The notes below the pieces were generated by a model. It had not been told where the DNA came from and searched no databases. It worked only from the letters and a program-made list of their open reading frames with translations. A stretch of DNA of 55,255 nucleotides from Chloroflexota bacterium (lineage in GTDB: Bacteria; Chloroflexota; Anaerolineae; DUEN01), in assembly GCA_013152435.1 (NCBI GenBank), contig JAADGJ010000077.1, positions 23,329-78,583 on the forward strand, written 5' to 3'. Positions within the stretch are counted from its first letter, which is position 1; each line of letters opens with the position of its first letter. Position numbers and translations under genes: made by a program. Below are positions 1-9,100 of this stretch, piece by piece.

Positions 1-399
1 CTCAAGCGCGGCATGATGTCCACCATCGAGGAGCTGCTGATGTCGGCCGAGTACATCATGAGCCATGGCAATTATCGCGTCATCCTGTGCGAGCGGGGGA
101 TCCGCACCTTCGAGCGGGCCACGCGCTTTACCTTCGACTTGAACGCCATCCCGGTGATCAAGCAGCTCTCGCACCTGCCGGTGATCGCTGATCCCAGCCA
201 TGGGACGGGCCGGTGGGAGCTGGTGAACCCGATGGCTCGGGCGGCCGTGGCGGCCGGCGCGGACGGGCTCATCATCGAAGTGCACCCACGGCCGGAGGAG
301 GCGCTTTCCGATGGTCCCCAGGCGCTCAAGCCGGAGCGGTTTGCCCAGCTGGTGAAGGATGTTCGCCGGGTGGCGGAAGCGGTCGATCGCATCTTGTAG
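1..399 (+). CDS. aroF: 3-deoxy-7-phosphoheptulonate (DAHP) synthase, C-terminal part (first of two tandem copies)
   Basis: The window opens inside this gene; frame 1 is open from base 1 ([13 protein letters not shown]) to a TAG at 397-399, so the 5' part is missing. DAHP synthase condenses phosphoenolpyruvate and erythrose 4-phosphate, the first step of the shikimate pathway. The visible 132 residues are the C-terminal part of the TIM barrel and align without gaps, with well over half the residues identical, to the complete copy that follows at 514. Shared landmarks are [31 protein letters not shown] and [18 protein letters not shown]. The ATG at 13 is internal, not a start. The family is clear; which paralogue carries which feedback control cannot be told. 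Confidence 0.93.
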   Translation, partial: LKRGMMSTIEELLMSAEYIMSHGNYRVILCERGIRTFERATRFTFDLNAIPVIKQLSHLPVIADPSHGTGRWELVNPMARAAVAAGADGLIIEVHPRPEEALSDGPQALKPERFAQLVKDVRRVAEAVDRIL

Positions 400-513
400 A
401 TGGGCCTCCGAGTGTGCCTGAGAACATGCCACGAAGTCACCAAGGCGCTAGCGTTTCTACTATTGATCTTGGGGGCTTAGCGCCTCAGTGGTTCTTCCTA
501 TAGGAGGGAGGAT

Positions 514-1527
514 ATGATCATCATTATGCGGTCCGGGGCGACGGCCCAGCAGATCGCCGCCGTCGTTCAGCGGGTGGAGAGCATGGGGTTCCGGGCGCAC
601 CTGTCCGAAGGGGAGGAGCGCACCATCATCGGCGTGATCGGCGACGAGCGCCCGGTGGATCCGGGCCTGTTCGAGCTCCTCGATGGCGTGGAGCGGACCG
701 TTCCCATCCTGCGCCCGTTCAAGCTGGCCAGCCGCGATTTCCATCCCCAGGACTCCGTCTTCTCCATCAATGGCGTGAAGATCGGGGGGAAGGGGCTCTG
801 CATCATGGCGGGGCCCTGCGCTGTGGAGAGCCGCCAACAGATCCTGGAGATCGCCCATGCGGTGAAGGAGGCGGGCGCACACGTGCTGCGCGGCGGCGCC
901 TTCAAGCCGCGTACGTCCCCCTACTCCTTTCAGGGGCTGGGCCTGCGCGGCCTCGAGCTCCTGGCGGAGGCCCGGGAGGAGACGGGACTGCCCGTCGTCA
1001 CCGAGGTCATGGCGCCCGAGGCAGTCCCCATGGTGGCCCACTATGCGGACATTTTGCAGATCGGCACGCGCAACATGCAGAACTTCTCCCTGCTCCAGGC
1101 GGTGGGCCAGGTGAACAAGCCGGTGCTGCTCAAGCGCGGCATGATGTCCACCATCGAGGAGCTGCTCATGGCGGCCGAGTACATCCTGACGAACGGCAAC
1201 TCCCGTGTGATCCTGTGCGAGCGAGGGATCCGCACCTTTGAGAAGTACACCCGGAACACGTTGGACATCAACGCCATCCCGGCCATCAAGCAGCTCACCC
1301 ACCTGCCGATCATCGCCGATCCCAGCCAGGGCACGGGCAAGTGGGATCTGGTGGCGCCCGTGTCCAGGGCCTGCATCGCCGCCGGAGCGGATGGGCTCAT
1401 CATCGAGGTGCACCCGAACCCGGAGGAGGCGCTATCCGATCAGGCGCAACAGATCCGGCCCGAGGTGTTCGCCAAGTTGATGGAGGAACTAAAGGCGCTG
1501 GCGGGGCCGTTGGGACGAGAGCTATAA
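514..1527 (+). CDS. aroF: 3-deoxy-7-phosphoheptulonate (DAHP) synthase, complete copy
   Basis: This 337-residue protein has the usual length of the type I-beta DAHP synthases. Residues 1-70 form a small ferredoxin-like regulatory domain ([18 protein letters not shown]). The barrel follows, with MAGPCAVES at about residue 100, [20 protein letters not shown], and the C-terminal [13 protein letters not shown] and [14 protein letters not shown] motifs that line the PEP/E4P and metal site. A strong GGAGGGAGG site ends just before the ATG at 514. It sits 114 bp after a paralogous copy and 50 bp before prephenate dehydrogenase, so the three probably form an aromatic (tyrosine/phenylalanine) unit. 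The N-terminal domain is the usual place for feedback control in this family; the effector is unknown. Confidence 0.96.
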   Translation: MIIIMRSGATAQQIAAVVQRVESMGFRAHLSEGEERTIIGVIGDERPVDPGLFELLDGVERTVPILRPFKLASRDFHPQDSVFSINGVKIGGKGLCIMAGPCAVESRQQILEIAHAVKEAGAHVLRGGAFKPRTSPYSFQGLGLRGLELLAEAREETGLPVVTEVMAPEAVPMVAHYADILQIGTRNMQNFSLLQAVGQVNKPVLLKRGMMSTIEELLMAAEYILTNGNSRVILCERGIRTFEKYTRNTLDINAIPAIKQLTHLPIIADPSQGTGKWDLVAPVSRACIAAGADGLIIEVHPNPEEALSDQAQQIRPEVFAKLMEELKALAGPLGREL

Positions 1528-1559
1528 GCGTGGAGCGTGGAGCGGAGAGCGTGGAGCGA
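1528..1559 (+). repeat. Short GTGGAGCG direct repeats between aroF and tyrA
   Basis: Directly after the aroF stop codon the octamer GTGGAGCG occurs three times with small spacers, filling most of the 50-bp gap to tyrA. It looks like simple-sequence expansion. No regulatory role can be read from it. Confidence 0.6.
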
Positions 1560-1577
1560 AGAGGGGTAGACACCGAT

Positions 1578-2447
1578 ATGGCGGGGGTTCTCAGAGATAA
1601 GAGGGTGTGCATCGTCGGCCTGGGGTTGATGGGCGGCTCCTTCGGGATGGCGCTCCGACGGGCGGGCGCGGTCCGGGAGGTGATCGGCGTGGTGCGCCGG
1701 CCGGAGGCGGCGCCGGAGGCGGTGGAGCTGGGCGCGGTGGACCGGGCGACGCTGGATGGCCCGGCCGCCGTGGCCGAGGCCGATGTCGTGATCCTGTGCA
1801 CGCCGGTGCGCACCATCATCCGCCAGATCGGCGAGCTGGGGCCTCATCTGCGGCCGGGCACGGTCCTCACGGACATGGGCAGCACCAAGCGCGCCATCTG
1901 TCAGGCCATGGAATCACTTCCCGACGGAGTTCAGCCGGTGGGCGCCCATCCCATGTGCGGTAAGGAGCGGGCGGGCATCATGGCGGCCGATCCGGATCTG
2001 TTCCGTGACCGGATCTGGGTGGTCTCCCCGTTGCCCCGATCCTCCCCGGAGGCCGTCCGGATGGTGGAGGCGTTGGGGCAGGTCGTGGGCTCGAAGGTGA
2101 TCCGGCTGGACCCCCCCCGGCACGATCAACTGGTCGCCGCCATCTCGCACCTCCCCTATCTGCTCTCCTGCGCGCTGGTGGCCTCGGCTGACGCGCTGGC
2201 CCAGCACGATCCAGACGTGTGGACGTTGGCCGCGTCCGGCTTTCGGGACACCTCCCGGCTGGCCGCGTCGGACGTGCGCATGATGCTGGACATCCTCCTC
2301 ACCAACCGGGAGCCGGTGCTGGCCATGGTGGAGCGCCTCCAGGCCGACCTCGGCGCCCTGGCCGAGCGACTGCGCCGTGGAGATGAGGCAGGACTGATGG
2401 CGGAGCTGGAGCGGATCCGGGCTGTTCGAATCGCCCGCCGCTTCTAA
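1578..2447 (+). CDS. tyrA: Prephenate dehydrogenase
   Basis: Prephenate dehydrogenase oxidatively decarboxylates prephenate to 4-hydroxyphenylpyruvate in tyrosine synthesis. The 289-residue product starts with a Rossmann NAD(P) loop (VGLGLMGGS, residues 13-20). It has the family's TDMGSTK segment, the conserved GAHPMCGKE substrate motif in the middle, and an all-helical C-terminal dimerisation half containing HDQLVAAISHLPY. The frame is open far upstream into aroF, but the ATG at 1578 places the Rossmann fold at the N-terminus as expected and lies after the aroF stop. There is no ACT domain. A strong terminator follows 6 bp after the stop, so this ends the aromatic transcription unit. Confidence 0.93.
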   Translation: MAGVLRDKRVCIVGLGLMGGSFGMALRRAGAVREVIGVVRRPEAAPEAVELGAVDRATLDGPAAVAEADVVILCTPVRTIIRQIGELGPHLRPGTVLTDMGSTKRAICQAMESLPDGVQPVGAHPMCGKERAGIMAADPDLFRDRIWVVSPLPRSSPEAVRMVEALGQVVGSKVIRLDPPRHDQLVAAISHLPYLLSCALVASADALAQHDPDVWTLAASGFRDTSRLAASDVRMMLDILLTNREPVLAMVERLQADLGALAERLRRGDEAGLMAELERIRAVRIARRF

Positions 2448-2452
2448 CCGCT

Positions 2453-2487
2453 GAAGAGCCGGGGTCCTTGGAGAACCCCGGCTCTTC
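2453..2487 (+). terminator. Hairpin terminator after tyrA
   Basis: A 13-bp perfect stem (GAAGAGCCGGGGT / ACCCCGGCTCTTC) with a short loop begins 6 bp after the tyrA stop. The U-tract is weak (CGGCATTCT), so termination efficiency is uncertain. Confidence 0.75.
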
Positions 2488-2494
2488 GGCATTC

Positions 2495-2737
2495 TAAGAG
2501 TGTGTCTGAGAGATGCCGTTGCTTCTGCCGTGGGGAGCCCCTCCGGAAAAAGCCCTTCTTCTGCCTTCGACCTGCCTGGCCTCGGCCTGGGCCCTTCGGA
2601 AAGGGCCGAGAAAGGCAGGTGCAGCAGGAAAAAAGAGGTTTCTGTGGAGGGGATCTCCCTCCACACCACCCCCTGTGGAGCTGGTGGTTAAGGGAGATCC
2701 CTTAGACACCTTGCTGGTAATTTTCAGACACGCTCTA
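2495..2737 (+). repeat. Intergenic inverted-repeat element, copy A (long type, MITE-like)
   Basis: One of five related elements in the window. The left end reads TAAGAGTGTGTCTGAGAG and the right end, on the other strand, reads TAGAGCGTGTCTGAAAATTA, so the termini are imperfect inverted repeats. TA flanks both ends. The inside holds several GC-rich hairpins, such as a GGGCCCTTCGGAAAGGGCC-like core and a TGGAGGGGATCTCCCTCCA-like stem, and has no convincing coding sequence. It matches copies B (same orientation) and D (opposite orientation) over its whole length. It lies just behind the tyrA terminator. Confidence 0.85.
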
Positions 2738-2746
2738 GCAGATCTC

Positions 2747-2798
2747 GTAGGGGCAAGCCCTTGTGGCTATTCCAGGCGCCCACAAGGGGCGCCTCTAC
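2747..2798. repeat. Palindromic repeat, GTAGGGGC...GCCTCTAC type
   Basis: Nested inverted repeat: outer arms GTAGGGGC / GCCTCTAC, inner arms CCCTTGTGG / CCCACAAGGG. It shares its outer arms with the perfect palindrome at 2936-2973 and the hairpin near 5598. It looks like a small REP-type element. It lies in the roughly 630-bp tyrA-uxaC gap, which holds no gene. Confidence 0.65.
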
Positions 2799-2935
2799 GG
2801 TGGGATGGCAGGGGCAAGTGTTTGAGCTTTGAAAAGCTCTATCCGAGGAGCCCGGCTTCTGATTTGTAATGATCCCCATTTTCGTCTACACTGCCCGAGG
2901 GGTGGCCTTCCTGCCTGGTGAGATTCATAGAGAGA

Positions 2936-2973
2936 GATGGGTAGAGGCGATTCATGAATCGCCTCTACCCATC
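2936..2973. repeat. Perfect 38-bp palindrome
   Basis: GATGGGTAGAGGCGATTCA is followed directly by its exact reverse complement, with no loop. The arm contains GTAGAGGCG, the same core as the neighbouring palindromic repeats. It could form a cruciform or an RNA hairpin upstream of uxaC. It is 107 bp before the uxaC start, too far to act as a simple operator on that start. Confidence 0.8.
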
Positions 2974-3079
2974 GTCTCGCCGCTACCCAGGAATCGCCTC
3001 TGCCGTGGCGACTCTTCCAACACTTATATAGGGAGACCTCCTGCCCCAGGATCACAAGCGATGTCCAAGGAGTGTGACG

Positions 3080-4495
3080 ATGACCGCCATCGAATTGCCT
3101 GAAGATCGCTACTTTTCCTCCGAACCATCCCGGCGTCGGGTGGCCCGAGAGCTGTATGAGACGGTGGCGCATCTGCCGTTGGTGTGTCCGCACGGCCATG
3201 TGGACCCCCGGCTCTTCGCCGATCCGGACTACACCTTCGGGTCCCCGACGGAGCTCCTGTTGATCCCAGATCACTACGTCTTCCGTATGCTTTACTCGCA
3301 GGGGATCCCGCTGGAGGACCTGGGCATCCCCCGCCGGGACGGCGGCCCCACGGAGACGGATCATCGCAAGATCTGGCAGATCTTCGCCGAGAACTTCCAT
3401 CTGTTTCGGGGGACGCCCACCGGCGTCTGGCTGCGGGACGAGCTCTACTCGGTGTTCGGTGTGCGGGAGAAGCTCACCGGTGAGACCGCACAGGCCATCT
3501 ATGATCAGATCGACGCCAAGCTGAAGTCGCCGGAGTTCAAGCCCCGCCGATTGTATGAGCAGTTCAACATCGAGGTGCTCTGCACCACGGATGCGGCAAC
3601 GGACACCCTGGCGCATCACCGAGCCATCCGGGAGTCGGGCTGGAGCGGCCGCATCCTGCCCACCTTCCGCCCGGATGCGGTGGTGAACCTGGACGCGCCC
3701 GGCTGGCGAGAGAACATCGAGACACTCAGCGCCGTCTCCGGCATCGACGTGAAGGACTACCGATCTTACATCCGGGCGTTGGAGAGCCGTCGGGCCTTCT
3801 TCAAGGAGATGGGCGCCCGGGCGACGGACCATGCCGCTCTGACCGCATATACGGAGGAGCTGAGCGAGGCCGAGGCCGACCGCATCTTCCAGCGGGCGTT
3901 GAAGGGCGAGGCCACGGAGGAAGACGCCGCCCGCTTCTCCGCCCACATGCTGATGGAGATGGCCCGGATGAGCATCGAGGATGGACTGGTCATGCAGTTG
4001 CACGTGGGCGCATATCGCAACCACAACCCGCTCATCTACGAGCGCTTTGGCCCGGACATGGGCGCGGATATCCCCGTGGCGGCCGAGTTCACCCGTAATC
4101 TGCGCCCGCTGTTGAGCAAGTACGGCAACGACCGCCGGCTGACGCTGATCCTGTTCAACCTGGACGAGTCCACTTATGCTCGGGAGCTGGCGCCGTTGGC
4201 CGGGCATTACCCCAGCGTGTTCCTGGGCCCGCCCTGGTGGTTCTATGATAGCCTGAACGGCATCCGCCGGTATTTCGACTTGGTGATGGAGACGGCAGGC
4301 ATCTACAACACGGTGGGCTTCAACGACGACACCCGGGCGTATCCGTCCATTCCCGCTCGCCACGATCTGTGGCGACGGTCCGCCTGCGATTGGGTGGCCG
4401 GGCTGGTGGTGCGGGGGATCGTGGACGAGGAGGATGCCCGGGAGATGGTCTACGAGCTGGCCTATGGGCTGGCCAAGCGGGCCTACCGGTTGTAG
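3080..4495 (+). CDS. uxaC: Glucuronate isomerase
   Basis: Uronate isomerase interconverts D-glucuronate and D-fructuronate (and galacturonate and tagaturonate), the entry step of uronate catabolism. The 471-residue product matches the family in length and in landmarks: the N-terminal metal motif PHGHVDPRLF, HYVFRMLYSQG, LCTTDAATDTLAHH, the internal GLVMQLHVGAYRNHN and the C-terminal LGPPWWFYDSLNGIRR and GFNDDTRAYPSIPARHDLWRR. An AAGGAG site at 3067-3072 is 7 bp before the ATG at 3080 and only 1 bp before the in-frame GTG at 3074, so ATG is chosen. The next gene, an SDR of uronate-dehydrogenase type, fits the same pathway. Confidence 0.95.
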   Translation: MTAIELPEDRYFSSEPSRRRVARELYETVAHLPLVCPHGHVDPRLFADPDYTFGSPTELLLIPDHYVFRMLYSQGIPLEDLGIPRRDGGPTETDHRKIWQIFAENFHLFRGTPTGVWLRDELYSVFGVREKLTGETAQAIYDQIDAKLKSPEFKPRRLYEQFNIEVLCTTDAATDTLAHHRAIRESGWSGRILPTFRPDAVVNLDAPGWRENIETLSAVSGIDVKDYRSYIRALESRRAFFKEMGARATDHAALTAYTEELSEAEADRIFQRALKGEATEEDAARFSAHMLMEMARMSIEDGLVMQLHVGAYRNHNPLIYERFGPDMGADIPVAAEFTRNLRPLLSKYGNDRRLTLILFNLDESTYARELAPLAGHYPSVFLGPPWWFYDSLNGIRRYFDLVMETAGIYNTVGFNDDTRAYPSIPARHDLWRRSACDWVAGLVVRGIVDEEDAREMVYELAYGLAKRAYRL

Positions 4496-4504
4496 CGTCC
4501 TGAT

Positions 4505-4535
4505 CTGCGGAGGAGAAACCCCTTCGCACCTCCCC
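4505..4535 (+). repeat. Short intergenic repeat, CTGCGGAGGRGAA type (copy 1)
   Basis: CTGCGGAGGAGAAACCCC continuing to CGCACCTCCCC resembles 5795-5825 and the reverse strand of 41610-41638. It forms an imperfect hairpin just after the uxaC stop. Confidence 0.5.
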
Positions 4536-4623
4536 TGGGGGCCATACTGGCCCCCTGCTTTTCAACAGTGCTTGGCGAGGAGCCCGACTTCCCGATGCGG
4601 AGACAAGTGGATGGAGGAGATTC

Positions 4624-5472
4624 ATGGGAAAGCGCAAGGTGGTGGTGACCGGGGCGGCTGGGTTGATGGCCGGGTTGTTGCTGCCCGCCTTTCGAGAGCG
4701 ATATGATCTGACCTTGCTGGACATTCGGACCACGGACCGGGACGGTAACGAGGTCGAGGGGATCCAGATCGCCGATCTGCTCAACCGGGATCGGGATACG
4801 TATCGGCATTACTTCCGGGGAGCCGACGCCGTCGTTCATTGCGGGTTCGTGCACGCGGAGGATCCAAACGATCCCGACCAGCGCTTTTGGGCGGAGATGG
4901 CCAATGTGGAGATGGCCTATAACGTGTATCAGACGGCGTGGGAGGAGAACGTACGCCGGGTGGTGGTGGCCAGCTCCAACCACGCCGCCGACTACTACGA
5001 ACCCCTTATCCTGGACGGCAAGTGGGACTTCGTGTCGCCGGATATGCGTGCCCTGTCTGATAACTACTACGGTTGGGCCAAGGAGGTGTACGAGCATTTG
5101 GGGTTCGTGTTCGCCGTGGGGAAGGTGAACGGCCGGCCTCTGGAGAACGTGCAGATCCGCATCGGCGGACCCCGGGAGACCGATGTGGCCAACTGCCCCA
5201 AGGGCGATCTCCGGTGCATGCGCCGTGCCCTGGCCGTGTATATCAGCCAGCGGGACATGCAGCAGCTCTTCATCAAGAGTATTGAGGCTGAGGACATTCG
5301 GGATGAGCATGGCGTGCCGTTCCAGATCTTCTACGGCATCAGCGACAATCCTCATGCCTTCTGGAGCATCGTGAACGCCCGCAAGGTGATCGGCTACGAG
5401 CCGCAGGACAACAGCGAGATCCGCTTCGCCGACTTGATCGCCGAGCACATTCGCGCCGCGCAGTCGGGATAG
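4624..5472 (+). CDS. NAD-dependent epimerase/dehydratase family SDR, uronate dehydrogenase-like
   Basis: An extended short-chain dehydrogenase of 282 residues. It has the Rossmann glycine motif TGAAGLMAG at residues 9-17, an acidic residue after beta-2 (LLDIRTTD) that favours NAD, the VVVASSNHAADYY strand with the catalytic serine region, and Tyr149-x-x-x-Lys153 (YGWAK). These features and the position 128 bp behind uxaC suggest a role in sugar-acid oxidation, such as uronate to aldarate. The substrate is inferred from context; a nucleotide-sugar epimerase is less likely at this length. The ATG at 4624 follows TGGAGGAGATTC, a good ribosome site. Confidence 0.75.
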   Translation: MGKRKVVVTGAAGLMAGLLLPAFRERYDLTLLDIRTTDRDGNEVEGIQIADLLNRDRDTYRHYFRGADAVVHCGFVHAEDPNDPDQRFWAEMANVEMAYNVYQTAWEENVRRVVVASSNHAADYYEPLILDGKWDFVSPDMRALSDNYYGWAKEVYEHLGFVFAVGKVNGRPLENVQIRIGGPRETDVANCPKGDLRCMRRALAVYISQRDMQQLFIKSIEAEDIRDEHGVPFQIFYGISDNPHAFWSIVNARKVIGYEPQDNSEIRFADLIAEHIRAAQSG

Positions 5473-5535
5473 CGCCGCCCTGGATTGATCAAAGGCGATG
5501 TGGTTGAGCGGATGGGATGTACCAACGGCAGCCGG

Positions 5536-5570
5536 GCGGCAGATGGGATGTCACTCCATCTGCCGCTTTC
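5536..5570 (+). terminator. Rho-independent terminator after the uronate genes
   Basis: An 11-bp perfect stem, GCGGCAGATGG / CCATCTGCCGC, with a 9-nt loop, is followed by TTTCGGTTTG, 64 bp after the SDR stop codon. Confidence 0.85.
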
Positions 5571-5794
5571 GGTTTGTTCAGGGACGCTGAAGGCGTAGAG
5601 GCGACCCACCGGGTCGCCCCATTGGTATCAAGTTAAGCGATGCGGAAGCGTGGCCCCGCATCTCTGGGGTGGCTCGGAGGGGCGGAAGTCCCTCCGAAGA
5701 AACCTATGTTCAGCCCCTCACTGGTCCCGTGGGGCCGGAGACCACCGGCCAAAGTCCCAACCAGGCAGGGAAAAGGCGAGAATGAAGAGTTTTT

Positions 5795-5825
5795 CTGCGG
5801 AGGGGAAGCCCCTCCGCATCTCCCC
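5795..5825 (+). repeat. Short intergenic repeat, CTGCGGAGGGGAA type (copy 2)
   Basis: CTGCGGAGGGG-AAG-CCCCTCCGCATCTCCCC forms a near-perfect hairpin and resembles 4505-4535 and the reverse of 41610-41638. Confidence 0.55.
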
Positions 5826-5897
5826 TTTCAGGTGCGACCGCTGTTGCTTTATCTAAGCGAAGACCAAGAAAAAGCCCTGAGAATCGTGGTAAGGAGG

Positions 5898-5927
5898 TTG
5901 CCCTATCACGTGTGGTTATGGTAAGAT
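5898..5927 (+). promoter_or_regulatory. Possible promoter of the large histidine kinase
   Basis: TTGCCC, 18 bp, then TAAGAT on the plus strand, about 190 bp before the kinase start. The boxes are reasonable but not consensus. Confidence 0.35.
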
Positions 5928-6120
5928 TGTCGAGACACTTTGGAAATGGTTTGTTCCGAGGAGTTAGGGTTCACCCTCTGCCGAACGCCCACGCAGGTTG
6001 TAAGGCTGCCCCGCACATCCTTTTCGGGACATCCCCTTGTGATCGAGATCCTGTTGCATGTAGAGCCGCTTTAGCTCCAAAGCCGGATTGCTAAAGTGTG
6101 TGGAATGGAGATGAAGTGAC

Positions 6121-9100
6121 ATGGACGAACCATTGCGTGAGTTGATGGACCTCATCCATTTCACTGAGAGCGTGTCGACCAAAATACATGGTGTATTGGA
6201 TGAGGCGGAGATCTTCCGGATCGTGCGGGAGGAGTTCGCCCGTTCGGAACGATACATCGCGACCATCGCGTTGTTGACGGACGACGGATCGAAGCTCGAG
6301 ATCGTGGAGACGTCGCTGACATCACAGGCGCAGAGGGCAGGTGAGGGGATCGCCGGTTTCCCCATGCGTGGTTTTGAGATCGACCTGGAGAAGTCCACGC
6401 TCTGTCACCAGGTGGTCCGGGAGGGGAAGACCCTCCAGGTCGCCGGCGGTGACGTCATCAGGGAGCTGTTCCCGCCTCCGCTGGCCACCCGGATATCGAA
6501 GGCCCTGGGCTATGAGGAAAAGCCCGGTATCCTGACGCCGTTGAGGTGCCAGGACGAGATCATCGGTCTCTTCGCCGTCTCGGCCACCGAGTTGGCCGAG
6601 TATTTCGTTCCTTCGGTGAGGAATCTGGCTCAGCACATCTCGTCGGCCCTGGAGATGGCCGACGAGTACGCCGAGCGTCGGCGGGTTGAGGAGACGCTGA
6701 GGCGATCGCAGCAGAGATACGAGGCGTTGATCCATTCCGTGGACGGCATCGTGTGGGAGGCCGACACGTCGCCCCTCCGGTTCACCTTCGTCAGCCAGCA
6801 GGCAGAACGCCTGTTGGGCTATCCCGTGGAGCGCTGGCTTGCGGAGCCGACCTTCTGGCAGGACCATATCCATCCGGAGGATCGGGGTTGGGTCGTCGAG
6901 TTCTACGCGATCGTCATCCGGGAGAAGCGGGGGCATGAGATTGAGTACCGGATGATCGCCGCCGATGGGCGCACGGTATGGCTGCGGGATCTTGTCACCG
7001 TCGCCCTGGAGGGGGATCGGCTTGTCGGACTGCGCGGCGTGATGGTGGATATCACCGAGCGCAAGCGGGCGGAAGAGGCGCTGCGGGAGAGTGAGGAGAA
7101 GCTCAGAAGCCTGTTCGAGTCCGCACGAGAGGGGATCCTGATCGTGGCCCCCGATGGCAAGATCCTCTCGGTAAACCCGGCGGCGGCGGCCATGCTGGGA
7201 TATGATAGCCCGGAGGAGCTGACCGGGAGGTTTATGAGCGACCTGTATGCAGATCCGGGGCTGCGAGCCAAGTTGATCGAGGAGCTGACGGAGAAGGGCT
7301 ACCTGGAGAACTATGAGCTGGTGTTGGTGAGGAAAGACGGGACGCAGATTCATACTTTGCACAATGTCACGGTTCATAGGGATGAGCAGGGCCGTATCGT
7401 GCAAGTGGCGGGCTTCTTCACTGACATCACCGAGCTGAAGCGGGCGGAGGAGGAGCTTGCCAAGCTCGCAAGTGTGGTCCAGCAGACGGCGGACATCGTC
7501 TTCATCACGGATCGCAACGGGGTGATCGAGTATGTGAACCCCGCCTTTGAGCGGATCACCGGGTACAGCAAAGAGGAAGCGATTGGCCGGACGCCGCGGC
7601 TCCTTCGGTCAGGGGATACCGCGCCCGAGTATTATGAGAAGCTCTGGAGCACCATCCTGGCGGGAAAGGTCTTTCGCGCCGTGGTGAAGGACCGGAGGAA
7701 GAACGGCGAGTTCTTCTACTATGATCAGACCGTCACACCGTTGAAGGATTCTCAGGGGAACATCACGCACTTTATCTCGACCGGGAATGATGTCACGCAA
7801 CGTGTGCAGGCGGAGGAGATGTTACGCAGGCAGCGAGACGAGCTGGCCGCTCGCGCTCGCATCATCGCTGCCATCCTGCGCACCTTCGATCTGGATAAGC
7901 GCCTCAACCGCATCCTCGAGGAGATCATGACGTTGCTGGATGTGGAGTTGGGCGGGATCTACCTGGTGGAGGGGGATCGCATTCTGCTGCGTGCCTGGCG
8001 TGGCCTCTCTGAGGAGTTTCGCTCTCGGGTGATGAGCTTCCCGCGAGACGATCCGCCGGATTGGATGCGCGTCTCTCATGTAATTCATAGCCGATTGGAC
8101 GAGGCAAACCCACCCTCCGATTTCGTCGAGCGCGAGGGGATTCGGGCCTGGGCGTGCGTGCCGCTGGTCCTCACCGGACAGGGGGAGAGCCAATGGCTGG
8201 GCACGCTGGTGTTGGCCAGCCGTCGCCGTGATGCGCTGACCCAGGATGATGCTCGCTCTCTGGAGGCGTTGAGCGAACAACTGGCGCTGGCCATCGATCA
8301 CGCCTGGCGTTATCGCACGGCCGAGGAGCGCCTGACGCGACTCAGGGCGTTGCACGAGATCGATCGTGCCATCATCCGGCAGCGCTCTATCCACGATATT
8401 CTCCAGATCGTCCTGGAGCATGTTCCCAGGGAGCTGGACGCTGACGCCGTGGCCGTCAGCCTTCTCGATAAGGGGCGGCTTCGTTCCCGTGTGTTCATCA
8501 TGCGCCTGCCCAATGGCACGCTGATTGAAGAGGAGGCCTTCACGCTGGCCGAGAGCCTGCTTGACTGGCTGGTGGATCGCAAGGAGCCCGTTGCCATCTA
8601 TGATCTGGCGCAGGATCAGCGGGTGCAGATGCATCACCACCGCATCCGCAATGATAACCTGGCATCGTATCTGGGCGTGCCCATGGTGATCCAGGATCAG
8701 ACCATCGGCATCCTGCATCTGTTGACCACCCGGCCCAGGCGCTTCGCCGATGAGGACGTGGCCTTCTTCCGCACGCTGGCCGGCCAGGCGGCGATCGCTA
8801 TCGAGAACGCCCGCCTGTTGGAGGAGACCCAACAGCGGGCCGCTTATATGGAGGCGCTGAACGAGATCATCGCAACCGCCACCACGACATCTGATTTGCG
8901 GGACTTATTGGAGCGTGTCCTGGACCGCACGCTGCAAACTTTGGGGCTGGAGAAGGGAGGGATCTGGATCCGTGAGAAGCCCGGCACTCCTGCGGATCTG
9001 GCCGTTGAACGGGGTCTGCCTCCGGAACTTGGCTTGGAGACCGCCAGGGTGGCTCGTTCTATCGGATTGGATCTCTTCCAGCCCCAGGCTGTGGCCGATT

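Larger units (their letters stand above)
5571..6120. other. Intergenic region with hairpins, no gene seen
   Basis: No coding sequence is supported. A short palindrome at about 5594-5620 (GAGGCGACCC-ACC-GGGTCGCCCC) belongs to the GTAGAGGC repeat type. Bases 5640-5840 are a GC-rich stretch with several inverted repeats, resembling decayed intergenic repeat DNA. The last 200 bp hold a possible promoter (5898-5927). Two small frames here (5640-5924 and 5912-6094) lack ribosome sites and run through the repeats. Confidence 0.6.

Noticed and set aside
13-399. A complete short gene starting at ATG 13
   Set aside because: The frame is open from base 1 and aligns with the middle of the downstream DAHP synthase; it is a truncated gene, not a small one.
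460-1413. Long minus-strand frame of about 317 codons across the DAHP synthase gene
   Set aside because: It is the shadow of the strong plus-strand gene. Its composition (His, Gly, Asp, Arg-rich) is what antisense of GC-rich coding DNA gives, and it has no ribosome site.
2500-2869. Several short frames inside element A
   Set aside because: Similar peptides recur in the other copies in different frames and none has a ribosome site; they reflect the repeat, not genes.
2795-4363. 522-codon minus-strand frame covering uxaC
   Set aside because: The opposite strand encodes a clear glucuronate isomerase. The frame's translation shows no family motif.
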